Assembly (NCBI GenBank): GCA_965243805.1
Contig: OZ251577.1
Span: forward strand, 2,852,001-2,916,000
Direction: 5' to 3'
Source of the DNA: CATQHQ01 sp965243805
Lineage (GTDB): Bacteria > Gemmatimonadota > Gemmatimonadetes > Longimicrobiales > Gaopeijiaceae
Length of the DNA stretch: 64,000 nt
Shown here: positions 54,202-63,194 of the stretch, in pieces
Layout: every line of letters begins with the position of its first letter
Position numbering within the stretch: position 1 is the first letter of the stretch
Notes under the pieces: generated by a model
The model's input: only the letters and a program-made list of their open reading frames with translations
Database searches by the model: none
What the model was told of the DNA's origin: nothing
Program-made: the position numbers and the translations under genes

Positions 54202-54756
54202 ATGGAAGCGCATTCCAAATCCAGGGCCGGCGCCGTCAACCCCGGCATGCCGCTGATGGTGCTCAGCTTCCTGGTCGTGGCGGGCTTCCTCTGGTGGCTC
54301 TCGCGCACGGCCGAACCCACCGAGTCTCCCGCCGACGCGCCCGACGCGGAGATGGAGACCGGCATCGGGGTGCCGCTGGCGGAGTTCTTCGCCGATGCGA
54401 GCGCCTACATGGGCCAGGAGATCACGCTGACGGAGGTTCCCGTCACGAGCCTGCTGGGGCCTCACGCCTTCTGGACGGCGTTGGGGGAAGCCTTCGGCAA
54501 CCCGTACCTGGTCCACCTCTCGGATGCCGTCCGAGCTGACTCGGTGGAGGTGACGCCAGGCGTCCCGGTGACGATCACCGGCACGGTCCACGCCATGTCG
54601 GATTCGATTCTCGGGGACTGGGAGGCGGCGGGAGCGTTTCCCCAGGAGTCGGACCGCTTCCAAGCCGAGTTCGCCGAGAGCTTCTTGGAGGTTGCGACTG
54701 TCGTCCAGGTCGACTCCGAAGACCCTGCCGAGGGCGCCGACGCGCCTTCCTCCTGA
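54202..54756 (+). CDS. Single-pass membrane or exported protein of unknown function
   Basis: Not recognised. 184 aa: a signal-anchor near the N-terminus (MPLMVLSFLVVAGFLWWLS), an acidic Pro-rich linker, then a domain of about 110 residues with alternating beta-rich stretches (EITLTEVPVTSLLG, YLVHLSDAV, PVTITGTVHAMSDSI) that could be an OB-type fold, and an acidic tail. It stands between rplQ and the nucleotide-sugar genes without obvious partners. The fold suggestion is inference only. Confidence 0.65.
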   Translation: MEAHSKSRAGAVNPGMPLMVLSFLVVAGFLWWLSRTAEPTESPADAPDAEMETGIGVPLAEFFADASAYMGQEITLTEVPVTSLLGPHAFWTALGEAFGNPYLVHLSDAVRADSVEVTPGVPVTITGTVHAMSDSILGDWEAAGAFPQESDRFQAEFAESFLEVATVVQVDSEDPAEGADAPSS

Positions 54757-54791
54757 CCCCGGGAACCCCGGTCCCCGCGCCTACGACGTCG

Positions 54792-56216
54792 ATGAAGAGG
54801 TCCCGCGGATCGCCTTCCGGCATGGCCGGCGGGCGGGAAGCGAGCATCGCCGAACTGGCCTCTGGAGACGTGGTCTTCGGGGTGGTCGGCCTGGGGTACG
54901 TGGGGTTGCCCCTCGCCGTAGAGGCGGCCAAGGCCGGCATCCGGGTGATCGGCTTCGACACCGCGCCGGAGGTGGCGGCCGGCGTCGACCAGGGTCGGAG
55001 CCACATCCCCGACGTGAGCCGTCGCGAGATGGAGGAGGCTCGCCGAAGCGGAGGACTGGAAGCCACCACGGAGATGTCCAGGCTGGGCGAGTGCGACGTG
55101 ATCTCCATCTGCGTGCCCACGCCTCTCTCCAAGACCCGAGACCCGGACATCTCTTCGGTGCTGACCGCCGCCGAAGCCGTGGGCAACCGGCTCTCCAAGG
55201 GACAGCTGATCGTCTTGGAGTCCACCACGTACCCCGGAACGACCCGCGACGCCGTCCTGCCGATCCTCTCCCGAGACGGCCTGCTCCCCGGCGTGGACTT
55301 CTTTCTCTGCTTCTCGCCGGAGCGGGTGGACCCGGCCAACGACACCTGGAAGACCCGCAACATTCCGAAGGTCGTCGGCGGGGTCACGCCCGAGTGCACC
55401 CGCGCCGCGGAGGGCTTCTACTCCCGCTTCGTGGACCGCATGGTTCCGGTCTCGTCGCTGGAAGCCGCCGAGATGGCCAAGATCTTGGAGAACACCTTCC
55501 GAGCGGTGAACGTGGGTCTGGTGAACGAGATGGCGATCATCGCCGACCGACTGGGGCTGAACATCTGGGAGGTGATCGACGCGGCCGCCACCAAGCCCTT
55601 CGGCTTCATGAAGTTCACGCCGGGCCCGGGGCTGGGCGGCCACTGTCTTCCGGTGGATCCCCACTACCTGTCGTGGAAGATGCGGACGATGGACTACCGC
55701 ACCCGCTTCATCGAAGTGGCGTCGGAGATCAACTGGGGGATGCCGGCGTTCGTGGCGGGCAAGGTTCGCCAGGCGCTCAACGGCGTGCGCAAGGCGGTCA
55801 ACGGGTCGCGCATTCTGATCGTGGGCGTGGCCTACAAGAAGGACGTGGGCGACGTGAGGGAGTCGCCGGCTTTGGAGATCGTGAAGATTCTGGAGGAGGA
55901 CGGCGCCCGGGTTCAGTATCACGACCCCTACGTGCCCGAGTGGCGGATCGACCCGGGCCCCGTGCGGATGTCCGTGCAGCTGGCCGACGCGACGGTCAAG
56001 GGCGCCGACGCCGTGGTGATCGTCGCCGACCACTCCTGCTTCGACTACGAACGGATCTTCCGGCTGTCGCGTGTTCTGGTGGATGCCCGAAACGCCACAG
56101 CTTCCGTGGCCGCGTCCGCCGCCGTGTCCGCGCCGCAACGATGGATCGTCAAGGGCGGCGCCGTCGCCGATGTGCCGGGGGCCGCCCGGAAGGCGGTGGC
56201 TTCCGCCAGCCTCTGA
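54792..56216 (+). CDS. Nucleotide-sugar dehydrogenase (UDP-N-acetylhexosamine type, WecC/WbpA-like)
   Basis: NAD-dependent oxidation of a UDP-sugar to a UDP-uronate; the pattern is that of UDP-ManNAc/UDP-GlcNAc dehydrogenases. 474 aa with Rossmann motif VGLGYVGLPLAVEAAKAGI, SPERVDPAN, the catalytic Cys in GPGLGGHCLPVDPHYL, and a C-terminal UDP-binding domain (GVAYKKDVGDVRESPAL). The true start may be ATG 54792 or ATG 54822. It heads the sugar cluster; the aminosugar product would feed a surface glycan. Confidence 0.85.
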   Translation: MKRSRGSPSGMAGGREASIAELASGDVVFGVVGLGYVGLPLAVEAAKAGIRVIGFDTAPEVAAGVDQGRSHIPDVSRREMEEARRSGGLEATTEMSRLGECDVISICVPTPLSKTRDPDISSVLTAAEAVGNRLSKGQLIVLESTTYPGTTRDAVLPILSRDGLLPGVDFFLCFSPERVDPANDTWKTRNIPKVVGGVTPECTRAAEGFYSRFVDRMVPVSSLEAAEMAKILENTFRAVNVGLVNEMAIIADRLGLNIWEVIDAAATKPFGFMKFTPGPGLGGHCLPVDPHYLSWKMRTMDYRTRFIEVASEINWGMPAFVAGKVRQALNGVRKAVNGSRILIVGVAYKKDVGDVRESPALEIVKILEEDGARVQYHDPYVPEWRIDPGPVRMSVQLADATVKGADAVVIVADHSCFDYERIFRLSRVLVDARNATASVAASAAVSAPQRWIVKGGAVADVPGAARKAVASASL

Positions 56217-56224
56217 CGAGCCGG

Positions 56225-57151
56225 GTGAAGGTGCTCGTCACCGGGTCCGGGGGACTGCTCGGACACGCCCTCTTGCGCGCGTTGCGCCGTCGCGGGGTGC
56301 GGACCGAGGCCCTGACCCGCCGAGAGTTGGACGTGACGCGGGTGGCCGCCGTGCGGCGCGTGATCGGGAGGACGGCGCCGGACGTGGTGTTCCACTGCGC
56401 CGCCTACACAGCCGTGGATCGAGCCGAGTCGGAGCCCGGTCGGGCGTTTGCGGTGAACGAGGACGGGGCCGCCCACGTGGCGGAGGCGGCGGAGGCGGCG
56501 GAGGCACTGATCGTCTACCCGTCGACGGACTACGTCTTCTCGGGCGACTCGGCGGTTCCTTACCGCCCGGCGGACGCGACGGGGCCTCGCAGCGTGTACG
56601 GCCAGTCGAAGTTGGCCGGCGAGGAGGCGGTGCGACGATCGGGCGCGCGGCACCTGATCGCTCGCACCAGCTGGCTGTTCGGGGCTGGGGGGCGCAACTT
56701 CGTGGACGCCGTGCTGGCCCGCGCCGACCGGGGCGAGAGCGTGCGAGTCGTGGACGACCAGACTGGGCGGCCCACGTGGACGGAGGAGCTGGCGCGGGCC
56801 TTGGTCGAACTCGCGTGTGCGGGACGGGAGGGCCTGCATCACGTGGCCTGCGCCGGCCGGGCCACTTGGCGGGAGCTGGCGCAGGAGGCGTTGCGGCTCG
56901 GAGGCGTTGCGGGCCCGGCCGGCCCGGCGGGGATGGCGGGGCCGGCAGAGGTGAAGGCCGTGAGCACGGCAGAGTTCGGCGCGGCGGCGCCACGTCCTCG
57001 GTGGTCGGTGCTGGACATATCGGCCACCCAGGCGGTGCTGGAACGGCCCATGTCCGGCTGGCGGGAGGCGCTGGCCGCTTACTTGGCCGGGAAGCGGTCG
57101 GTCGGCGACGGCCAGGGAGGCGTGGAGGCCGTGAGGGGCGCGGCACCGTGA
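56225..57151 (+). CDS. rfbD: dTDP-4-dehydrorhamnose reductase
   Basis: Last step of dTDP-L-rhamnose synthesis. 308 aa from GTG 56225. Short-chain reductase features: VLVTGSGGLLGHALLRALR, CAAYTAVDRAES, STDYVFSG, YGQSKLAGEEAV and RTSWLFGAGGRNFVD. The stop overlaps the rfbA start (GTGA). An Ala/Gly/Pro repeat (AGPAGPAGMAGPAE) interrupts the C-terminal part. Confidence 0.9.
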   Translation: MKVLVTGSGGLLGHALLRALRRRGVRTEALTRRELDVTRVAAVRRVIGRTAPDVVFHCAAYTAVDRAESEPGRAFAVNEDGAAHVAEAAEAAEALIVYPSTDYVFSGDSAVPYRPADATGPRSVYGQSKLAGEEAVRRSGARHLIARTSWLFGAGGRNFVDAVLARADRGESVRVVDDQTGRPTWTEELARALVELACAGREGLHHVACAGRATWRELAQEALRLGGVAGPAGPAGMAGPAEVKAVSTAEFGAAAPRPRWSVLDISATQAVLERPMSGWREALAAYLAGKRSVGDGQGGVEAVRGAAP

Positions 57152-57938
57152 AGGGCGTGGTGCTGGCCGGCGGGCTGGGCAGCCGCCTGCGTCCGATGAC
57201 CGTGGTCACCAACAAGCACCTCCTGCCGGTGTACGATCGGCCGATGATCTACTACCCGTTGCAGCAGTTGGCGCACGCGGGCGTACGGGAGATCATGGTG
57301 GTCACGGGGGGGCGTTGCGCCGGGGACTTCCTTCGACTGCTGGGCAACGGAAAGGCGTTCGGGCTGGATCACCTCAACTACGCCTACCAAGACGGCCACG
57401 GCGGGATCGCGGAGGCCCTTGGGTTGGCGGAGCACTTCGCCGACTCGGAGCCGGTGGTGGTGGTGCTGGGGGACAACATTTTCCAGGATTCCCTGGCACC
57501 GGCGGTCTCCGCCTACCGCGCCCGCGGCGAGGGAGCGATGGTGCTGCTCAAGGACGTGCCGGACCCGCAGCGCTTCGGCGTGGCGGAGCTGGCGGGAGGC
57601 CAAGTGAGGAAGATCGTGGAGAAGCCCCAAGCGCCGCCCTCCAACTTGGCGGTAACGGGGTGCTACTTCTACGACGGTCAGGTGTTCGACATGATCCGCG
57701 GCTGGAGAGGTCGGCCCGCGACGAGCTGGAGATCACGGACGTCAACAACCTCTACGTGGAGGCGGGTGCCATGTCCCACAGAACCCTGTCGGGGTGGTGG
57801 ACCGACGCAGGAACCGTGGCTTCCCTCTACCGGGCGACGCGCTTGGTGGCCGAGACCGACGCCCCGGTGCTGCGCCAGGCCCGGCCCGCAGACCTAGGGG
57901 AGAGTCCAGGGGAGAGTCCAGGGGGGAGCGCACAGTGA
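57148..57938 (+). CDS. rfbA: Glucose-1-phosphate thymidylyltransferase, frameshifted as sequenced
   Basis: First step of dTDP-sugar synthesis, glucose-1-phosphate + dTTP to dTDP-glucose. From GTG 57148 the frame reads KGVVLAGGLGSRLRPMT, LGDNIFQDSL, VEKPQAPPSNLAVTGCYFYD up to about 57702, then goes out of frame. The family sequence resumes in another frame from about 57704 (LERSARDELEITDVNNLYVE, GWWTDAGTVASLYRAT) to TGA 57936-57938. One missing base, most likely a C in cgcggctgg, explains it. Either a sequencing error or a recent null mutation; if restored the protein is about 263 aa. It overlaps rfbB (GTGA). Confidence 0.85.
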
Positions 57939-58954
57939 AGCTGCTGGTCACAGGCGGCGCCGGCTTCGTGGGCTCCAACTTGGTGCGGCTCCTTCTCGCC
58001 GAGACGAGCTACCGAGTGGTCAACTTGGATGTCCTGACCTACGCCGGGAACCTGGACAACCTGCGGGAGCTGGCCGGCGACCGACGGCACCGCTTCGTCC
58101 ACGGCGACATCTGCGACGCGGGACTGGTGCGGGAGCTGGCCGCCGACGCCGACGCGATCGTGAACGTGGCCGCCGAGTCCCATGTGGACCGCTCCATTGC
58201 CAGCGCAGCGCCGTTCGTGCGGACCAACGTGCTGGGAACCCAGACCCTTCTGGCGGCGGCCCTTGAAGCCGAAACATCCCGCTTCGTCCAGGTGTCCACC
58301 GACGAGGTGTACGGCACGCTGGGCGACGACGGGCGCTTCACGGAGGAGACGCCCCTGGCGCCCCGCTCCCCGTACTCGGCGAGCAAGGCCGGCGGTGACC
58401 TCCTGGCCCTGGCGTACCACGAGACCCACGGGCTGGACGTGGTGGTCACCCGCTGCTCCAACAACTACGGCCCACGCCAGTTCCCCGAGAAGCTGGTGCC
58501 GCTGTCGATCACCAACGCGATCCGCGGAACCCCTCTTCCCCTCTACGGCGACGGCCTTCACGTGCGGGATTGGATTCACGTGCGCGACCACTGCCGGGGC
58601 ATACTCGCCGCGTTGGAACGGGGCCGCGCCGGCGAGACGTACAACTTCGGGGCCGAGTCGGAGCGCACCAATTCGTGGATGGTGCACCGGATCGTGAAGG
58701 AGACGGGGGCGTCGCAAGACCTGGTGACGATGGTGGCCGACAGGCCGGGGCACGACCGCCGCTACGCCGTGGACCCGTCGAAGGCGAGGAGGGAGCTGGA
58801 ATGGGTGCCGCAGGTGGAGCTGGACGCGGGCCTTCGGGAAACGGCGGCGTGGTACAGGGACAACGAGTGGTGGTGGCGCAGGATCGAATCGGGAGAGTAC
58901 GCCGACGCCGGGTCCCGCTGGACCCGCAAGCCAATAGATCGAGGAGCCGCATGA
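57935..58954 (+). CDS. rfbB: dTDP-glucose 4,6-dehydratase
   Basis: Second step of dTDP-rhamnose synthesis. 339 aa from GTG 57935. Extended SDR motifs: TGGAGFVGSNLVRLLL, AAESHVDRSI, STDEVYGTLGDDG, the catalytic Tyr-x3-Lys in SPYSASKAGGD, and NNYGPRQFPEKL, plus RDWIHVRDH. Overlapping ends couple it to rfbA and ugd. rfbC, the 3,5-epimerase, is not in this cluster. Confidence 0.93.
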   Translation: MKLLVTGGAGFVGSNLVRLLLAETSYRVVNLDVLTYAGNLDNLRELAGDRRHRFVHGDICDAGLVRELAADADAIVNVAAESHVDRSIASAAPFVRTNVLGTQTLLAAALEAETSRFVQVSTDEVYGTLGDDGRFTEETPLAPRSPYSASKAGGDLLALAYHETHGLDVVVTRCSNNYGPRQFPEKLVPLSITNAIRGTPLPLYGDGLHVRDWIHVRDHCRGILAALERGRAGETYNFGAESERTNSWMVHRIVKETGASQDLVTMVADRPGHDRRYAVDPSKARRELEWVPQVELDAGLRETAAWYRDNEWWWRRIESGEYADAGSRWTRKPIDRGAA

Positions 58955-60288
58955 AGATCGCCATCGTGGGCACGGGCTACGTGGGACTGACCACGGGCGC
59001 ATGTCTGGCGCACACGGGCCACGAAGTGGTGTGCGCCGACATCGTGGAGGAGAAGATCGCCACCCTGCAGGAGGGGCGTGTCCCCTTCTACGAGCCCGGT
59101 CTGGAAGAAATCGTCCGCAACAACCTGGAGGCGGGGCGGCTTCGCTTCACCACCGACGTGGCGTCGGCGGTTCGGTGCTCCTACGTGGTGTTCATCGCCG
59201 TGGGAACGCCGCCCAACGAAGACGGCTCCGCCGACCTGCAACATGTCCTGGATGCGGCGCGGGCCATCGGGCGGGCGATGGACGGAGAGCGGGTCGTGGT
59301 CACCAAGAGCACCGTGCCCGTGGGAACGGTGGCACGGGTTCTCCAGGCGGTGAAGGCCGAGACCAGCCATGTGGCCCACGTCTGCTCCAACCCCGAGTTC
59401 CTGCGGGAGGGCGCGGCGGTGCGCGACTTCATGCGTCCCGACCGGGTCGTGGTCGGCGTGGACGACCCGGACGCCGCCAAGGTGATGCGGGAGCTGTACG
59501 CGCCCTTCGCAGGGCCGGACCGGGAGGTGGTGGTCATGGACTCGGCGTCGGCGGAGATCACCAAGTACGCAGCCAACGCCATGCTGGCGACTCGGATCAG
59601 CTTCATGAACGCGATCGCCGCGCTGTGCGAGCGGGTGGGTGCCGACGTGGACATGGTCCGGCGTGGGATCGGCACCGACCGGCGGATCGGCCCCACCCAC
59701 CTCTCCCCCGGCGCAGGCTACGGAGGGTCGTGCTTCCCGAAGGACGTGAAGGCGCTGGCCCGCACCATGCGGGAAGCGGGGCTCGACCCGGCGATCGTGG
59801 AGGCGGTGGACGGCTTCAACGAACGCCAGAAGGGGGTCCTCCTGGAGAAGGCCGTGGCCCGCTTCAGCGAAGAGATGCGCGGCTTGGTCTTCGCGGTGTG
59901 GGGCTTGGCGTTCAAGCCGGACACGGACGACATGCGGGAGGCGTCCAGCTTGGTGACGATCCGAGGGTTACGGGAACGGGGTGCCAAGGTGGTGGTGCAC
60001 GATCCGGCGGCAGTGGACGAGGCGAGGCGCCGTCTGGGCGACGCGGTCGAGTACCGAAGCCGCGACTACGACGTTCTCGAAGGGGCCGACGCGCTGGTCG
60101 TGCACACCGAGTGGCAGCAGTACCGGCGGCCCGACTTCGCGCGGATGCGGCGGCTGATGCGGTCGCCCGTCGTCTTCGACGGACGCAACCTGTACGATCC
60201 CGGCAAGATGGAGAAGCGAGGGTTCGAGTACTACTCGGTGGGCCGGGCCCCGGTCGTACCGGCGGGAGCCCAGGGAGCGGCGCGGTGA
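58951..60288 (+). CDS. ugd: UDP-glucose 6-dehydrogenase
   Basis: Oxidises UDP-glucose to UDP-glucuronate. 445 aa from ATG 58951, with GGAG upstream. Rossmann motif IVGTGYVGLTTGACLAHTGH, TVPVGT, NPEFLREGAAVRDFM, catalytic Cys in GAGYGGSCFPKDVKAL and the C-terminal WGLAFKPDTDDMREA. Its product is the substrate of the next gene. It is clearly a different branch from the dehydrogenase at 54792. Confidence 0.94.
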   Translation: MKIAIVGTGYVGLTTGACLAHTGHEVVCADIVEEKIATLQEGRVPFYEPGLEEIVRNNLEAGRLRFTTDVASAVRCSYVVFIAVGTPPNEDGSADLQHVLDAARAIGRAMDGERVVVTKSTVPVGTVARVLQAVKAETSHVAHVCSNPEFLREGAAVRDFMRPDRVVVGVDDPDAAKVMRELYAPFAGPDREVVVMDSASAEITKYAANAMLATRISFMNAIAALCERVGADVDMVRRGIGTDRRIGPTHLSPGAGYGGSCFPKDVKALARTMREAGLDPAIVEAVDGFNERQKGVLLEKAVARFSEEMRGLVFAVWGLAFKPDTDDMREASSLVTIRGLRERGAKVVVHDPAAVDEARRRLGDAVEYRSRDYDVLEGADALVVHTEWQQYRRPDFARMRRLMRSPVVFDGRNLYDPGKMEKRGFEYYSVGRAPVVPAGAQGAAR

Positions 60289-61283
60289 GGGTGCTGATCA
60301 CGGGGGCGGCAGGCTTCCTCGGCTCGCACCTCTCGGACCGCTTCCTCGCGGACGGCTGGGAGGTGGTGGGAGTCGACAACTTCGTCACCGGTTCGCGGGA
60401 GAATGTGGCCCACCTGACCGACGAGCCGCGCTTCACGCTGATGGAGCACGACGTCTGCGATCCCTTCGATGCGGAGGAGCCGCTGGACGGGGTCCTCCAC
60501 TTCGCGTCGCCCGCGAGTCCGGTGGACTACTTCGAGTTGCCGATCGAGACCATGAGGGTGGGTGCTCAGGGGACCCACAACGCCCTCGAGGCGGCTCGAC
60601 GCCACGGCGCGCGCTTCCTGCTGGCCTCCACCTCCGAAGTCTACGGCGACCCCAAGGTCCATCCCCAGCGGGAAGAGTACTGGGGCAACGTGAACCCCGT
60701 CGGTCCCCGAGGCGTCTACGACGAGGCCAAGCGGTACGCCGAGGCGATGGCCATGGCCTACCACCGTGCCCACGGCGTGGAGATCCGGATCGCCCGAATC
60801 TTCAACACCTACGGCCCCCGAATCCGGCCGGCGGACGGCAGAGTGGTCTCCAACTTCATCGTCCAGAGTCTGCTGGGCGAGCCTCTGACCGTCTACGGCG
60901 ACGGATCCCAGACCCGTTCGTTCTGCTACGTGGCCGACCAGATCGACGGGATCGTCCGGCTCTTCCACTCCAGCTGGGTTGGGCCCGTCAACATCGGGAA
61001 CCCGGACGAGTTCACGATCTTGGAGTTGGCGCGCATCGTGGGAGAAGAGACGGGCAACGCTTCGCCTCTCTCCCGCCTGCCGCTTCCGTCAGACGATCCT
61101 GCGGTGCGGTGCCCGGACATCTCCACGGCGCGCAGGGAGCTGGGGTGGACGCCCAAGGTCGGGTTGCGCGCGGGCCTGCGCATGACGATCCCGTACTTTC
61201 GCGGGTTGATGAAGGCCGGACGCGACGTCCGGTCGCGAACGCTGCACGGCGCCGCAGGGAGTTCCGGCGAGCATCCGGCCTGA
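60285..61283 (+). CDS. UDP-glucuronate decarboxylase (UDP-xylose synthase)
   Basis: Converts UDP-glucuronate to UDP-xylose. 332 aa from GTG 60285, overlapping the ugd stop. SDR motifs TGAAGFLGSHLSDRFL, GVDNFVTGSRENV, HFASPASPVDYF, STSEVYGDPKVHPQ, and RGVYDEAKRYAEA with the catalytic Tyr and Lys. The motif set GPRIRPADGRVVSNF is characteristic of this family. Together with ugd it forms a two-gene UDP-glucose to UDP-xylose route. Confidence 0.92.
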   Translation: MRVLITGAAGFLGSHLSDRFLADGWEVVGVDNFVTGSRENVAHLTDEPRFTLMEHDVCDPFDAEEPLDGVLHFASPASPVDYFELPIETMRVGAQGTHNALEAARRHGARFLLASTSEVYGDPKVHPQREEYWGNVNPVGPRGVYDEAKRYAEAMAMAYHRAHGVEIRIARIFNTYGPRIRPADGRVVSNFIVQSLLGEPLTVYGDGSQTRSFCYVADQIDGIVRLFHSSWVGPVNIGNPDEFTILELARIVGEETGNASPLSRLPLPSDDPAVRCPDISTARRELGWTPKVGLRAGLRMTIPYFRGLMKAGRDVRSRTLHGAAGSSGEHPA

Positions 61284-61308
61284 AGGGCCGTTCCGTTAGA
61301 TTCCGCCA

Positions 61309-62307
61309 ATGAAACTGCGGAGAGATCGGCTGAAACTGGGGAGAGATCAGCGACGCGCAGCGGGTCACGGGGGGCTGCCTGTCGTGGCTGGGGGCGGCCG
61401 GCGCCTGCCTGGAGCGCTCTTCCTGGCTGGGACGGCGTGCGCTCTGGCAGCGGCGTGCGGCCCGAGCCCGGGACAGACCACGGCTGCGGCGCGGGGAGAC
61501 CGTGCGTTCGCCCAGGGCGACCACGAGCAGGCGCTCGCCGAGTACCTCCTTGCGGTCCGGGAGGACGCTACCGCCGAGAACTTGGCGCGGGCGGCCCACG
61601 TCTACGTCTTGCTGGAGCGGATCGACGAAGCCCAGGCGCACTACCGGGCGGCGATCGCCGCGGAGGGAGCCTACGCAGACCAGGCGGCGGCCGACCTCTT
61701 GGCGCTCGCCAAGGACCTGAACGGGGAAGGGGACAGCTACGGCGCCGCGTACGCTCGGGAGGTGGCCGCCGCCTTCCAGCCGGGCGTGGGGGTGGACGAG
61801 CTGGCGGCGCCCCTGGCCCGCCACTACCAGCAAGCGGGCGAGCACGTCCGCGCCCTGGCTCTGTGGACTCGGGGAACCGGCGCCGAGGACCCAGACGAGC
61901 TCTACGCCACGGGGCGCGCGTACCAGGAAATCGGCGACTGCACGCGAGCGCTCGCGTACTACCAGCGGCTTCGGGAGCTGGCGTCGCGACGGGTGGCGGA
62001 GGTGCGTTCCAACGAGGGAACCTGCCACTACGAGCTGGCCCTGGAGCGGGAGGAGGACGGGGACCCGGACGGAGTCGTCCGCCATCTGACTGCGTTTCTG
62101 GAAGACTTCGGCGAGCCCAGGAGCTTGCGACCCCAGGCGTACTACAAGCTGGGCGGGGCGTACGAGGAGCTGGGGATGTGCCAGGAGGCCGTGGACGCGT
62201 ACCGGATGGTGACGCGGGTGGTGGTGGCGGGATCCAGCGACTTGACGCGGAGGGCGCAGAGCCGGGAGAATGCGATCCGGTTCGGCGAGGGAGATGCGCC
62301 TTGCTGA
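61309..62307 (+). CDS. Tetratricopeptide-repeat lipoprotein
   Basis: 332 aa. A charged N-terminus and hydrophobic segment end in a lipobox-like LAAACGPSPG, so it is probably a lipoprotein. Several TPR-like helical pairs follow (for example AFAQGDHEQALAEYLLAV, EIGDCTRALAYYQRLREL, LGGAYEELGMCQEAVDAY). Role unknown; the following BamD-like gene, started by TTG within this gene's last codons, suggests envelope assembly or tethering. A TTAGAT at 61296 directly before the ATG could be a -10 box for a near-leaderless transcript. Confidence 0.72.
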   Translation: MKLRRDRLKLGRDQRRAAGHGGLPVVAGGGRRLPGALFLAGTACALAAACGPSPGQTTAAARGDRAFAQGDHEQALAEYLLAVREDATAENLARAAHVYVLLERIDEAQAHYRAAIAAEGAYADQAAADLLALAKDLNGEGDSYGAAYAREVAAAFQPGVGVDELAAPLARHYQQAGEHVRALALWTRGTGAEDPDELYATGRAYQEIGDCTRALAYYQRLRELASRRVAEVRSNEGTCHYELALEREEDGDPDGVVRHLTAFLEDFGEPRSLRPQAYYKLGGAYEELGMCQEAVDAYRMVTRVVVAGSSDLTRRAQSRENAIRFGEGDAPC

Positions 62308-63194
62308 GGGCGAGCGCCTCTCGTGGCCGGGAGCGGGGAGTGCTCGCGGGACTCGCTGCGGGGCTTGTTGCCGGACTGGTCGGGGCTGGGTGCTCCTCGG
62401 CGCCGCCCTTTGCCGGATGGACGGAGGAGCAGCTCTTTGAGCATGGGCAGGAGGCCTTCGAGGCGGAGGACTGGGACGAGGCCCGGCGAACCTTCGAGCG
62501 GCTGGTGCTGACCTTCCCCGGCTTCGACCAGACGGTGGCGGCGCGGCACTACCTGGCCCGATCGTTCTTCGCGGACGAGGAGTACCTGAGCGCGGTGTCC
62601 GAGTACACTCGGATCGTCCAGGTTCACCCCGACGACGAACGCGCGCCGGAGGCGTGGATGGGACTGTGCCGGTCGTACGCCGCCATGTCGCCCCATCCCC
62701 AGCGGGACCAGCAGTACACCGCCCAGGCGCGCACCACCTGCCAGAACGTGGCATCGGACTTCCCGGGCACGCCGGTCGGGGACTCGGCGGCGACCCTCGC
62801 CTTCGAGATGCACGGCAAGCTGGCGGACAAGGCGTACGGCGAAGGCTACTTCTACTTCCAGAGGGACATCCTGGAGTCGGCGGAGCTGGTGTTCTTGGAC
62901 CTGGTGGACTCGTTCGCGGGCACGGGCGCCGCGCCGCAGGCGATGGCTCGGCTGATCGACATCTACGAGGAGTGGGGCTGGACGGAGCAGCGCGAGGAGT
63001 TCACGGCCAGGCTGCGCGACACCTACCCTGACTCGCCGGAGGCCAGGGCGCTTGATCAGGTCGCGGCGGAGGACACCACTGCGTCTGTCTGGAGCCGAGG
63101 CCCTCCCGGTGCCCGCGCGGGGGAAATCGACACGGCGGGGCCATGGGCGGCACCCGTCCCTGGAGGCCGCCGTTGGACGACGGGCCGCGCGTAG
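62301..63194 (+). CDS. bamD: Outer-membrane assembly lipoprotein BamD-like
   Basis: 297 aa from TTG 62301, overlapping the preceding stop. Lipobox VGAGCSSAPP, then five TPR-like repeats as in BamD (FEHGQEAFEAEDWDEARRTF, AARHYLARSFFADEEYLSAV, PEAWMGLCRSYAAMSPHPQRDQQYT-type segment, YFYFQRDILESAELVF). BamD is the essential lipoprotein of the beta-barrel assembly machine. The last 50 or so bases overlap the start of nadD, and the tail of the protein there is not conserved. Confidence 0.82.
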   Translation: MLRASASRGRERGVLAGLAAGLVAGLVGAGCSSAPPFAGWTEEQLFEHGQEAFEAEDWDEARRTFERLVLTFPGFDQTVAARHYLARSFFADEEYLSAVSEYTRIVQVHPDDERAPEAWMGLCRSYAAMSPHPQRDQQYTAQARTTCQNVASDFPGTPVGDSAATLAFEMHGKLADKAYGEGYFYFQRDILESAELVFLDLVDSFAGTGAAPQAMARLIDIYEEWGWTEQREEFTARLRDTYPDSPEARALDQVAAEDTTASVWSRGPPGARAGEIDTAGPWAAPVPGGRRWTTGRA

